DNA from: Streptomyces sp. CB02959
Lineage (GTDB): Bacteria; Actinomycetota; Actinomycetes; Streptomycetales; Streptomycetaceae
DNA: 64,000 bases
Reading direction: 5' to 3'
NCBI RefSeq assembly: GCF_002803155.1
Contig: NZ_NNBP01000011.1
Span: 124,001-188,000 of the forward strand
Shown here: positions 52,406 through 60,815 of the stretch, one piece after another
Layout of the letters: each line of letters begins with the position of its first letter
Position numbering within the stretch: the stretch's first letter is position 1
Position numbers and translations under genes: made by a program
The notes under the pieces: model-generated
Told to the model about the DNA's origin: nothing
What the model saw: the letters and a program-made list of their open reading frames with translations, nothing else
The model's database searches: none

Positions 52406-53455
52406 ATGCCCCAGCGACCGACCGTCAGCCGCGGCGGCCGGCGGGTGCGCTTCGCACCCAGGATCGACGCGCTGCTCAGCCGCCACACCGGCCAGGACCT
52501 GTTCCGGCTGGAGCCCAACACGATCGGCGTCGCGGGCGCCGACCTGATGGACGCCCTGCTCCGCAGCCGGCCGGCCAACGCCGAGGAGCGCCCGACCTTC
52601 AAACCCGTCCTCGGCCGGCATGTCGACCGGGCCGACGCCGCCGCCTATATGCAGGCCGTGGCGGCCGACGTCCGGAAGGCGCTGCAGCGCCCGTTGGAGA
52701 CGCCGGTCGACCTGACCGGCCCGTGGCCGCAGGTGCCGCACGCCTACCTCCGGGACCTCGTCTTCGGACGGGAACTCCTGCGCTTCCGGGTCCTGGTCGA
52801 CCGCAGACTGGAACTCACCCCGAAGCTGACCTGGTCCGCCGTCACGTCGGGCGCCGCCCTCCTGCGCCGCCCCGCCCATGTCGAACCCCTCTCGAAACTC
52901 GCCACCCTCGTCCTCGACTCCACCGGCTTCCCGGACCGCCGGTACGCGATGTACCTCTACCGGCGGGTGGCGGCGCCCGTCTGCTTCACCGTGGCCGCAC
53001 TGGTCACCAACGCGGTCTGGCTGGGCGCACCGTTCGACGACTCCGTCCCGAACCGGCACGTCCTCGCCGAGGCGCTCCGGCTGCTGCCGCCGTCCTGGAA
53101 CATCCTCCGGGCGGCCTCACCCGAATTCACCGCGGTGGACGGCCGGATCGGCCCGGCGGACGACCTCCTGCTGCTGCCCCTCCTGAGCCACCGCGACCCC
53201 GCGCTGTGGGAGGACCCCGACGTCTTCCGCCCCGAGCGGTGGGCGGACCTGGACCCGGACGACCACCCCGGGTACCTGCCGTTCGGCCATGCCAACGAGC
53301 GCTGCTGGGGCCGCCACATGGTGCTGCCGCTCGCCGAGCGGCTGCTCGATCTGGTGCGCCGGGACGGTCTCACGGTGCACCCCGGCCAGACCGCGGGCCG
53401 GGTCGAACTCGACGGGCTGATGGAAGTCGCGGAGGTCCGGATGACCCGGGGCTGA
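52406..53455 (+). CDS. Atropopeptide-modifying cytochrome P450 (TrpB-like)
   Basis: A short P450 of 349 residues, likely to form carbon-carbon or carbon-nitrogen bonds between Trp and Tyr side chains of the upstream peptide. The heme loop FGHANERCWGRHM holds the Cys ligand (about residue 300). ExxR is in EALRLLPPSW and the PERF-like motif is FRPERWADL. The I-helix (VCFTVAALVTNAVWLGAP) lacks the usual acid-alcohol pair, with only a Thr in register, which is unusual for an oxygen-activating P450. ATG 52406 has GGAGG six bases upstream. Assignment as TrpB-like rests on its size and its place next to the KAYAWYGWI peptide. Confidence 0.85.
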   Translation: MPQRPTVSRGGRRVRFAPRIDALLSRHTGQDLFRLEPNTIGVAGADLMDALLRSRPANAEERPTFKPVLGRHVDRADAAAYMQAVAADVRKALQRPLETPVDLTGPWPQVPHAYLRDLVFGRELLRFRVLVDRRLELTPKLTWSAVTSGAALLRRPAHVEPLSKLATLVLDSTGFPDRRYAMYLYRRVAAPVCFTVAALVTNAVWLGAPFDDSVPNRHVLAEALRLLPPSWNILRAASPEFTAVDGRIGPADDLLLLPLLSHRDPALWEDPDVFRPERWADLDPDDHPGYLPFGHANERCWGRHMVLPLAERLLDLVRRDGLTVHPGQTAGRVELDGLMEVAEVRMTRG

Positions 53456-53628
53456 GGCGCCGCCTACCTGATCGGTTGGGGGGCGACGCGCCCGCCGTCC
53501 ACCGCCAACTACCCGGTGCGGACGCCGGGTTCGCACCCGGCGCCGGTGTCCGGTCACCGCCCCCGACTGCCTGCTAAGGCCCTGCTTCGCCATGGACATG
53601 AGGCGGTGGCACGCCGGAGCGGTGGGGG

Positions 53629-54068
53629 ATGGGCATGGGACGGCGCGGATCCGTGTCGGCCGTCCGGGGCGCGGCACTGCTACTGGTGGCCGGCTGCGAG
53701 GGAGGCGACGGGAAGCCGGACGGCAACGCCGGGAACAAGGCGCTGACCGACGGTGTCACCAAGGGGTGCGGCGGCTACCTGAAGCCCGAGACGGTCGCCG
53801 CGGCACTCGGACACGCGACGTTCGCCAACGTGAACAGCGCGTTCAGGGCCCCGGAACGCGAGATGGGCGGCTGCCTGGTGAACATCACGACCAGTGCAGG
53901 CCCGGCTCGCACACCGCCGGGCCGATCGCCGTCTACCTGATGCTGGAGGTCTACGACTCCCCGAGCGCGGCGTCGGCCGCGGAATTCGTCGCCGGCGCGT
54001 GCGGCACCCGGCTGGCGAACGGCGTCCGCCACCATCCGCGCGTGCCGTGCGCGCATCTCCTCTTCTGA
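53629..54068 (+). pseudogene. Frameshifted small lipoprotein gene
   Basis: The start (ATG 53629) and lipobox (LLLVAGC) are intact, followed by KGCGGYLKPETVAAALGHATFANVNSAFRAPEREMGGCLVNITT. Near 53905-53930 the meaningful frame shifts, and the continuation (GPIAVYLMLEVYDSPSAASAAEFVAGAC) lies in another frame. The tail then merges into the remnant of a gene on the opposite strand. The parent was probably a DUF3558-like lipoprotein. A sequencing error could mimic this, but the merged 3' end argues for real decay. Confidence 0.6.
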
Positions 54069-54348
54069 CACCGCGCGGTGGCGTACCGGTCGACCGTTGA
54101 CCTCGGTGACGACGGCGGCGACGGCGTCGTAGGAGAGGGCCTGCGGTCCGGTGAGGATCCAGTCGGTGTTGTGGGGCGCCGGGTCGGTCAGGGCGTGCGC
54201 GGCCACCGCGGCGACTGGCGGCCCTGACCGGGTGCCCGGCCGCGGTCAGCCGGGCCGCGAGGCGGCTGCCGGTGGTGCCGGTGGTGCCGGTGGCGCCGGT
54301 GACGAGCAGCGGCCCGGTGGCGGGGGAGGCGTTGCGGGGTGTGGTCAT
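54024..54348 (-). pseudogene. NmrA-like NAD(P)-binding protein, internally deleted remnant
   Basis: The start encodes GPLLVTGATGTTGTTGSRLAARLTAAGHPVRA, a Rossmann N-terminus. After a frame change near 54210 the C-terminal part of the same family appears (AHALTDPAPHNTDWILTGPQALSYDAVAAVVTEVNGRPVRHRAVSEEEMRARHARMVADA). About 150 central residues are missing, as is the true 3' end. The parent would be an NmrA/ergot-alkaloid-type SDR of about 280 residues. Confidence 0.65.
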
Positions 54349-54563
54349 AGGGGGCTTCCTGATAATCCGGACCTGGCTCGACGCCTACGTCCACTCCGTG
54401 CTGCCGGACGACACGCGCACCTGACCCGCACCGGGCCGGACCGCGCCCGCCGTCGCGGAGGCCCGGACGGCCCGGCGGCGTGGCGCGTCCGAACGGGCCC
54501 CCGGAGCCGATGTGATGTCCGGGAAGGCGACACGGCAACAAGGCGAGAGGCGGTGGCGGCAGC

Positions 54564-56108
54564 ATGGACGCCCCGGAGACACTCCCGGAGGAACGCCCCG
54601 GGCGGGCCTGTCTGGTCACCGGCGCCACCGGGTACATCGGCGGCCGGCTGGTGCCCGAACTCCTGGCCGCCGGGCACACCGTCCGCTGCCTGGCACGCCA
54701 CCCGGGCAAACTGCGCGACCACCCCTGGGCGGGCGACGTGGAGGCGGTGCGCGGCGACGTCACCGACGCCGCCTCGGTGGGCGCGGCGATGCACGGGATC
54801 GACGTCGCCTACTACCTGGTGCACGCCCTGGGCACCGGCAAGGACTTCGAGGAGACCGACCGCCGGGCCGCCCGGATCTTCGGCGAACAGGCCCGCGCCG
54901 CCGGCGTCCGGCGCATCGTCTACCTCGGCGGGCTCACCCCCGCCGACGTCCCCGAGGACGAACTGTCCCCCCACCTGAGGTCGCGCGCCGAGGTGGGCCG
55001 GGTGCTGCTCGACTCGGGCGTGCCGACCGCGGTGCTCCGCGCCGCCGTCATCATCGGCTCCGGGTCGGCCTCCTTCGAGATGCTGCGCTACCTCACCGAA
55101 CGGCTCCCGGTCATGGTCACACCGAGGTGGGTCCGCACCCGGACCCAGCCGATCGCCGTCCGCGACGTGCTGCGGCTCCTCGTCGGCTGCGCCCGGCTGC
55201 CGGCGGACGTCAACCGCACCTTCGACATCGGCGGCCCGGACGTCCTCACCTACCGCACGATGATGGGCCGCTACGCGAAGGCCGCCGGACTGCCGCGCCG
55301 GCTCATCCTGTCCGTGCCGGTGCTCACCCCGGGCCTCTCCAGCCACTGGGTCGGCCTGGTCACACCGGTGCCCTCGAAGATCGCGCGCCCGCTCACCGAG
55401 TCACTGCGCCACGAAGTCGTGTGCCAGGAGCGCGACATCGCCCGCTACGTGCCGGACCCGCCGGGCCACCCGTTCGACTTCGACACCGCCGTGTCCCTGG
55501 CGCTCCAACGCATCCGGGACGCCCAGGTCACCACCCGCTGGTCGTCCGCCTCGGTGCCCGGCGCCCCCAGCGACCCCCTGCCCACCGACCCGGACTGGGC
55601 CGGCGGCAGCCTCTACACCGACTGCCGGGAACGCGACGTGGACGCCCCGCCCGACGTGCTCTGGCGCGTCATCGAGGGCGTCGGCGGTGTGCACGGCTGG
55701 TACTCCTTCCCGCTCGCCTGGGCCGTCCGCGGCTGGTTGGACCGGCTGGTCGGCGGGGTCGGACTGCGCCGCGGCCGCCGCGACGCCAGCCGGCTCCGGG
55801 TCGGCGACTCGCTGGACTTCTGGCGGGTGGAGGAGATCGAACCGGGGCGGCTGCTGCGACTGCGCGCCGAGATGCGGCTGCCGGGCCTGGCCTGGCTGGA
55901 GATGTCCTGCCGGGCCACGGGCGACGGTCGGGCGCACTACCGGCAGCGCGCCGTGTTCCACCCGCACGGACTGCTCGGCCATGCGTACTGGTGGAGCGTG
56001 TCACCCTTCCACGCCGTGGTCTTCGGCGGGATGGCACGCAACATCGCCCGCGCCGCCGCCACGGCCACCGAACCAACACGCAAGGCCGACAAGGGAGTTG
56101 CCCCGTGA
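54564..56108 (+). CDS. SDR-family protein with DUF2867 (SRPBCC-like) C-terminal domain
   Basis: A 514-residue two-domain protein. Residues 15-320 form an atypical SDR (ACLVTGATGYIGGRLVPELLAAGHTVRCLAR; the YxxxK-type region is replaced by GVRRIVYLGGLTP). Residues 350-500 form a DUF2867 domain (DVLWRVIEGVGGVHGWYSFPLAWAVRGWLDRLVGGVGLRRGR; DFWRVEEIEPGRLLRLRAEMRLPGLAWLEM). The same fusion occurs beside photolyase and stress genes in other actinobacteria. Its stop overlaps the photolyase start (GTGA), so the two are translationally coupled. Function unknown. Confidence 0.9.
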   Translation: MDAPETLPEERPGRACLVTGATGYIGGRLVPELLAAGHTVRCLARHPGKLRDHPWAGDVEAVRGDVTDAASVGAAMHGIDVAYYLVHALGTGKDFEETDRRAARIFGEQARAAGVRRIVYLGGLTPADVPEDELSPHLRSRAEVGRVLLDSGVPTAVLRAAVIIGSGSASFEMLRYLTERLPVMVTPRWVRTRTQPIAVRDVLRLLVGCARLPADVNRTFDIGGPDVLTYRTMMGRYAKAAGLPRRLILSVPVLTPGLSSHWVGLVTPVPSKIARPLTESLRHEVVCQERDIARYVPDPPGHPFDFDTAVSLALQRIRDAQVTTRWSSASVPGAPSDPLPTDPDWAGGSLYTDCRERDVDAPPDVLWRVIEGVGGVHGWYSFPLAWAVRGWLDRLVGGVGLRRGRRDASRLRVGDSLDFWRVEEIEPGRLLRLRAEMRLPGLAWLEMSCRATGDGRAHYRQRAVFHPHGLLGHAYWWSVSPFHAVVFGGMARNIARAAATATEPTRKADKGVAP

Positions 56109-57478
56109 CCGTCGCCGTCGTCCTCTACACCTCCGATCTGCGGTTGCACGACCACCCGCCGCTGCGCGCGGCCCTCCGCTCCGCCGACGCCGTCGTCCCG
56201 CTGTTCGTCCACGACGACGCCCTCGCCGCGACCGGCTTCAGCGCCCCCAACCGCCGCGCGTTCCTCGCCGACTGCCTCACCCAACTCGACGCCGGCCTGC
56301 GCGAGCGCGGCGGCCGGCTGGTGGTCCGGGCCGGTGACGTCGTCGAGCAGGTCTGCCGGGTGGCCGCCGAGGCGGACGCCACCGAGGTGCACGTGGCCGC
56401 CGGGGTCAGCGGCTACGCCACCCGCCGCGAGGAACGGCTGCGCCGCGCGCTCCAGGCCGAGCGGCGCCGGCTGTGCGTGCACGACGCGGTGATCACCGCG
56501 GTTCCGCCCGGCGCGGTCGTCCCGGCCTCCTCCGACCACTTCGCGGTCTTCACCCCCTACTTCCGGCACTGGGCCCGGCAGCACCTGCGCGACCCGTTGG
56601 CCGCGCCGCGCAAGGTCCCGGTGCCCGAACACCTCGGCTCGGCGGACCTGCCGTCGACCAAGGACCGGTCCGGGGTCTCGGAAGGACTGGCGGCGGGCGG
56701 CGAGGCGGCGGGCCGGGCCCGGCTGACGGCATGGCTGCGCAGCGATGCGGCGGCCTACGAGGACCGCCACGACGACCTGCCCGGCGACGCCACCTCGCGG
56801 CTCTCCCCGCACCTGCACTTCGGCACCCTCTCGCCCGTCGAGCTGGTCCACCGGGCCCGCCGGCTCGGCGGCCCCGGCGCCGACGCCTTCGTCCGCCAGC
56901 TCGCCTGGCGGGACTTCCACCACCAGGTCCTCGCCGCCCGGCCCGAAGCGGCCGCCGCCGACTACCGCACCCGCCACGACCACTGGCGCACCGAGGAATC
57001 GGCGGCGGACGAGATCGCCGCCTGGAAGGCCGGCCGCACCGGATATCCCGTGATCGACGCGGCCATGCGCCAACTGCGCCACGAGGGCTGGATGCACAAC
57101 CGCGGCCGCCTGCTCACCGCCTGCTTCCTCACCAAGACGCTCTACGTGGACTGGCGGGTGGGCGCCCGGCACTTCCTGGACCTGCTGGTGGACGGCGACC
57201 TCGCCAACAACCAGCTCAACTGGCAGTGGGTGGCCGGAACCGGCACCGACACCCGCCCCAACCGCGTCCTCAACCCGGTCCTCCAGGCCAAGCGGTACGA
57301 CCCCGACGGCGCCTACGTCCACCGCTGGGTGCCCGAACTCGCAGGGCTCGCCGCGCCCGCCGTCCACCAGCCATGGAAACTCCCGGCCGACGAGCGCGCC
57401 GGCTACGACTACCCCGAACCCCTGGTCCAACTCGCCGACGGACTGGCCCGGTTCAAGCGCGCCCGGGGCCGCGACTGA
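56105..57478 (+). CDS. phr: Class I cryptochrome/DNA photolyase
   Basis: A light-dependent repair enzyme for cyclobutane pyrimidine dimers, 457 residues. It has an N-terminal Rossmann antenna domain (TVAVVLYTSDLRLHDHPPLRAALRSADAVVPLFVHDDAL) and a C-terminal FAD-binding domain (TSRLSPHLHFGTLSPVELVHRARRLGG, FVRQLAWRDFHHQVL, GYPVIDAAMRQLRHEGWMHNRGRLLTACFLTK, DGDLANNQLNWQWVAGTGTDTRPNRVLNP). The Trp residues of the electron-transfer chain are in normal places. GTG 56105 overlaps the previous stop. Confidence 0.95.
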   Translation: MTVAVVLYTSDLRLHDHPPLRAALRSADAVVPLFVHDDALAATGFSAPNRRAFLADCLTQLDAGLRERGGRLVVRAGDVVEQVCRVAAEADATEVHVAAGVSGYATRREERLRRALQAERRRLCVHDAVITAVPPGAVVPASSDHFAVFTPYFRHWARQHLRDPLAAPRKVPVPEHLGSADLPSTKDRSGVSEGLAAGGEAAGRARLTAWLRSDAAAYEDRHDDLPGDATSRLSPHLHFGTLSPVELVHRARRLGGPGADAFVRQLAWRDFHHQVLAARPEAAAADYRTRHDHWRTEESAADEIAAWKAGRTGYPVIDAAMRQLRHEGWMHNRGRLLTACFLTKTLYVDWRVGARHFLDLLVDGDLANNQLNWQWVAGTGTDTRPNRVLNPVLQAKRYDPDGAYVHRWVPELAGLAAPAVHQPWKLPADERAGYDYPEPLVQLADGLARFKRARGRD

Positions 57479-57491
57479 CCGCCCGCCGACG

Positions 57492-58391
57492 TCAGGACTG
57501 GCCGACCAGACCCGTACGGAGCCGGTCGAGGATCCGGGCGAGCAGCCGGGAGACGTGCATCTGCGACACGCCGAGCTCCGCCCCGATCTCGGACTGGGTC
57601 TTCTCGTGGACGAACCGCAGGGTGAGGATCCGGCGGTCGCGCTGGTCCAGCTTCCGCACCAGGGGAGTCAACGCGTGCAGGTCCTCGGCGAGTTGCAGCC
57701 GCGGGTCCTCGTCTCCCAGGGCGTCGGCGAGGCTGCGGGCCGACTCGTCCTCCCCCGGGTCGGTGGGCTGGTCCAGCGATCCGGCGGTGTAGCCGTTGCC
57801 GGCGACCAGCCCGTCGATCACCTCGTCCTCGCCGATCCCGAGGTCCGCGGCGAGCTCGGCGACGGTGGGGTCCCGGTCCAGGCGGGCGAACAGGCGCTCC
57901 TTGGCCTGGGCGAGCTCGATCCGCAGCTCCTGCAGCCGTCGCGGCACGTGGACCGCCCAGGTGGCGTCCCGGAAGAACCGCTTGATCTCGCCCATGATGT
58001 AGGGCACCGCGAACGTCGTGAACTCGACCTCGCGGGAGAGGTCGAAACGGTCGATCGCCTTGATCAGCCCGATGGTGCCGACCTGGACGATGTCCTCCCG
58101 CTCGCTCGGATCGCCGCCGCGGTTGTGGAACCGGGCCGCGGCGTACCTGACCAGGGAGAGGTTCATCTCGACCAGCGTGTTGCGCACGTACTGGTACGCG
58201 TGGGTGCCTTCCTCCAGCTCCGCGAGCCGCTCGAAGAACGGCCTGGACAGCGCCTTGGCGTTCTTGGGCGCGACCTTGGAGGCATCCTCGATGTACGGCA
58301 GTCCGCCTGCTCCGGAGCTCACGGTCCGGTGGTCCCGGTCCTGGCTCCGGCCGTACCGCGTTCCGGTGTGCGTGCTGACCGCCGTCGTCAT
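57492..58391 (-). CDS. SigB/SigF-family RNA polymerase sigma factor
   Basis: A stress sigma factor of 299 residues in the SigB/F/G group. Region 2 (LVEMNLSLVRYAAARFHNRGGDPSEREDIVQVGTIGLIKAIDRFDLSREVEFTTFAVPYIMGEIKRFFRD), region 3 (RLQELRIELAQAKERLFARL) and region 4 (LDQRDRRILTLRFVHEKTQSEIGAELGVSQMHVSRLLARIL) are all present. ATG 58391 follows GGGAGGGCA. No anti-sigma factor lies next to it. A SigB-type promoter with a palindromic spacer lies just upstream, suggesting autoregulation. Confidence 0.94.
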   Translation of the reverse strand: MTTAVSTHTGTRYGRSQDRDHRTVSSGAGGLPYIEDASKVAPKNAKALSRPFFERLAELEEGTHAYQYVRNTLVEMNLSLVRYAAARFHNRGGDPSEREDIVQVGTIGLIKAIDRFDLSREVEFTTFAVPYIMGEIKRFFRDATWAVHVPRRLQELRIELAQAKERLFARLDRDPTVAELAADLGIGEDEVIDGLVAGNGYTAGSLDQPTDPGEDESARSLADALGDEDPRLQLAEDLHALTPLVRKLDQRDRRILTLRFVHEKTQSEIGAELGVSQMHVSRLLARILDRLRTGLVGQS

Positions 58392-58434
58392 GGCTGCCCT
58401 CCCATAATTTGGATCATGGTCCGGTAAGCGGCGT

Positions 58435-58459
58435 CTGCCCTTCGTTCGCGGAACGAAAC
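58435..58459 (-). promoter_or_regulatory. SigB-type promoter with embedded palindrome
   Basis: On the minus strand GTTT, a 15-nt spacer, then GGGCAG, compared with the SigB consensus GTTT-N14-16-GGGTAY. The spacer overlaps a perfect 7-bp dyad TTCGTTC-GCG-GAACGAA (58441-58457), a possible repressor site. It lies about 45-70 nt before the sigma factor start. Confidence 0.5.
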
Positions 58460-58642
58460 ACCTTCCGCTCGCTTTCTGCCACCACGAGCCTGATGGGCCG
58501 TCAGAAGTGCTGCCGCGACGGCGATATGGAACTCCACCGGCCCAAATGCGACCCCCGAACGGCCGGGGGAGAGGCGTCGGGGCCGGGCGCCCCGGCGAGG
58601 GGCGCGCGAGGGTTTGGCGTCAGCGGAATTGATGGCGAGGAG

Positions 58643-59104
58643 TCAGCTCGACGGGGTGCCGATCTTCCGGTCGAGCTGCTCCAGGACGTGCGGCCAGGCA
58701 TCCCGGTGCCGATCGCGCGCCGCCTCGTCCGCGAACCCGGCATGGGTGAGCCGCAGCCGCGTCCCGGCGCTCTCGGCGGCGCACTCGACCGTGACGACGG
58801 TCTCCGCGCCCTGGGTGCCACCCGCACCGGTGACCCACGTCAGCTGGACCAGCCGATCCGGATCGAGTCGCAGGAAGCGGCCGTAGTGCGGGTAGCGGAC
58901 CCCCTCGTGCTCCGTCTCGAAGAAGAACGCCGTGTCCACCCGGCCCTGGGTCAGCACCGACCCGGGGGCCGCGAACCAGCGGTCGAACTGCCCGGTCCAG
59001 GCGCGGTACAGGGCGCCCGGCGTCGCACCCATCAGGCGCTCGACGGAGAGCTGGTGCGGTCGGGAGGAGAGGTCGGGGAAGCGGAACGGTTCGTTATTGG
59101 GCAT
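58643..59104 (-). CDS. SRPBCC (AHSA1-like) domain protein
   Basis: A 153-residue START-like protein. It reads HQLSVERLMGATPGALYRAWTGQFDRWFAAPGSVLTQG, VRYPHYGRFLRLDPDRLVQLTWVTGAGGTQGAETVVTVECAAESAGTRLRLTHAGFADEAARDRHRDAWPHVLEQLDRKI. This is the AHSA1/CalC subfamily, which binds hydrophobic ligands. ATG 59104 is preceded by a weak AT-rich leader. No specific function can be inferred. Confidence 0.9.
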   Translation of the reverse strand: MPNNEPFRFPDLSSRPHQLSVERLMGATPGALYRAWTGQFDRWFAAPGSVLTQGRVDTAFFFETEHEGVRYPHYGRFLRLDPDRLVQLTWVTGAGGTQGAETVVTVECAAESAGTRLRLTHAGFADEAARDRHRDAWPHVLEQLDRKIGTPSS

Positions 59105-59227
59105 GGGGAAAATCTAGCCCAATGGGGCAAAAGGGGCGACCTTCTGGTGGGGTCCGGCGGCCGACCGGCCGCCACACCTCTCGCCCCTCGCTCAGCCTCT
59201 CCGCCGCTCCCGACTCGCCCGTTCCTC

Positions 59228-59560
59228 CTACTTGCCCGTTTCGCTCTGCTGCTTCCGGTAGAGCGCGATGGCCTGATCCGGCGGGTAGTTGGGGAGGGTC
59301 GAGATCGTGCCGGTGCCCTTGGCCACGACGAAGCTGCTGCCGCCCGGCGGGGTGGGCAGCGGCCGCCCGTTCGCGTCCACCGGCTTGGCGTACGTGGCGT
59401 AGACGAGATATCCGAGATCGAATTCCCGCACCTGCAAGGGGGCCGGGCTCCCGTCGAAGGAACGCGGCTCACCGAACGCGGTCCGCACGATTTCCAGAGC
59501 CTCGTCGGAATTGGTGGGAACGGACTGCGGGCCGGTGGGGGAGTCGTGGTCGGGCGTCAT
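59228..59560 (-). CDS. YrhB/Imm35-like candidate immunity protein
   Basis: A 110-residue cytoplasmic protein with the YrhB/Imm35 pattern. It has an N-terminal helix (NSDEALEIVRTAFGEP), then strands VREFDLGYLVYATYAK and SSFVVAKGTGTISTLPNYPPDQAIALYRKQQ. Imm35 proteins are found as immunity proteins of polymorphic toxins. It lies 1.3 kb downstream of a large toxin gene on the same strand, with a convergent gene between them. ATG 59560 follows GAGGAAGCA. Its cognate toxin is inferred only from proximity. Confidence 0.7.
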   Translation of the reverse strand: MTPDHDSPTGPQSVPTNSDEALEIVRTAFGEPRSFDGSPAPLQVREFDLGYLVYATYAKPVDANGRPLPTPPGGSSFVVAKGTGTISTLPNYPPDQAIALYRKQQSETGK

Positions 59561-59753
59561 GGTGCTTCCTCGTCTGTGGTGGTGGGGAAATCCTGGCACA
59601 TGCGAAATGCGGGGCGAGAATCGGGAGAAAAGGTGCCGTCCGGCGCGGAGTCGTCATTGTCGGAGCGGGCGTTGCGGCCCTCGCTGCGACCGTACTCCAG
59701 GTTTCCGGGCGGAGCGCAGAATCCCTTCGTTCAGCTCGGTTAGGGTCGTGTGC

Positions 59754-60749
59754 ATGAGTGAGGAGATTGCCGCACTGGTGCGCCGTCTGGCCGCCGAGAG
59801 TCGGGACGACCGCGCAGCCGCGCAGGACGCACTGACCGCTCTCGGGGCCCCGGTCGTTCCGCACCTGCTGCCGCTGCTGAAGAACGACGGAACGCCGGGC
59901 GGAACGGCCGCGGAACTGTGTCTGGAAGACATCGGCGCCGCGGCGCTGGCCCCGCTGCGCGAGGTGCGGGCGCACGGTCCGGGCGCCCTGCGGGCCGCCG
60001 CGTTGCGCATGCTGGCCGAGCTCGGCGGCGGCGACGCGCTGAGCGACGCGGACCGGGCCGCCGTCGAGCGGTTGGTGCGGATCAAACTGCCGGACGAACA
60101 GCCCGGCGACCTGCCCGCCGACCGTTGGGTCGCGGTGCCCAAGGCGGAAGTCGCCGACATCGTCCGCGCATTGGACCTGCACGACGCTCGGCCCGTCACC
60201 ACGGCCATGGGACTGTCCGCCGCCGTGCACCACGAGAATTCACTGAGCCGCCCCGCGGACGACGGCAGTGACGCCACTTCTTACCGGGTCTTCATCACCC
60301 CGGAATTCGAGGGCTGGCGACTCGTCTACGGCGCCGACTACCTCAATGAGAATTGGGCGGAGGTCGTGACCCGGCTCAGTGCGCACTGCGGAGAAGCTCA
60401 TTTCTACGCCGTCGACGAGTACGACGGGGCGTGGGTGTGGTGGGTTTCGGAGAACGGACAGGACCGGCGCGGCTACCGCACTTACGGGGACCCGCAGTGG
60501 ATCGGTGAACCGATGGAATTCGAGCGGGACCTGATGCCGGACGAGGACGTGGACCCGGACTCGGAGGACTACGACGCCGAAGCCGCCGAGGAGTACGCCG
60601 AGGGGGTGCGCGACCCCGAGGAGGTCGCCTCCTCGATCTCCGTCCAACCGACCGTGGTGGAGGTGCTCGACCGGGTCGGCCACGGCTGGCTCGCGGTGAC
60701 CGACCCGGAGGTCGGCCACGGCCGCTTCCGGGGTGCCCTGGACATCTGA
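59754..60749 (+). CDS. HEAT-like protein, candidate immunity protein
   Basis: A 331-residue soluble protein. Residues 1-105 are helical repeats (EEIAALVRRLAAESRDDRAAAQDALTALGAPVVPHLLPLLKND). The middle is a WD/Y-rich alpha/beta domain (YRVFITPEFEGWRLVYGADYLNENWAEVVTRLSAHCGEAHFYAVDEYDGAWVWWVSENGQ) resembling bacterial immunity proteins. A very acidic stretch follows (DEDVDPDSEDYDAEAAEEYAEG). Acidity and a solitary position converging on a toxin gene suggest an immunity role. The family is not named with certainty. Confidence 0.75.
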   Translation: MSEEIAALVRRLAAESRDDRAAAQDALTALGAPVVPHLLPLLKNDGTPGGTAAELCLEDIGAAALAPLREVRAHGPGALRAAALRMLAELGGGDALSDADRAAVERLVRIKLPDEQPGDLPADRWVAVPKAEVADIVRALDLHDARPVTTAMGLSAAVHHENSLSRPADDGSDATSYRVFITPEFEGWRLVYGADYLNENWAEVVTRLSAHCGEAHFYAVDEYDGAWVWWVSENGQDRRGYRTYGDPQWIGEPMEFERDLMPDEDVDPDSEDYDAEAAEEYAEGVRDPEEVASSISVQPTVVEVLDRVGHGWLAVTDPEVGHGRFRGALDI

Positions 60750-60760
60750 GGACCGGGCCC

Positions 60761-60805
60761 GAGCCGTGCCGCCGCTGGTTCCGGGAACCAGCGGCGGCAC
60801 GGCTC
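60761..60805. terminator. Bidirectional terminator with a perfect 20-bp stem
   Basis: Arms at 60761-60780 and 60786-60805 are fully complementary around a CCGGG loop. It lies between the ends of the candidate immunity gene (60749) and the toxin gene (60816) and insulates the two convergent transcripts. Confidence 0.9.
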
Positions 60806-60815
60806 TGCGCATCTG

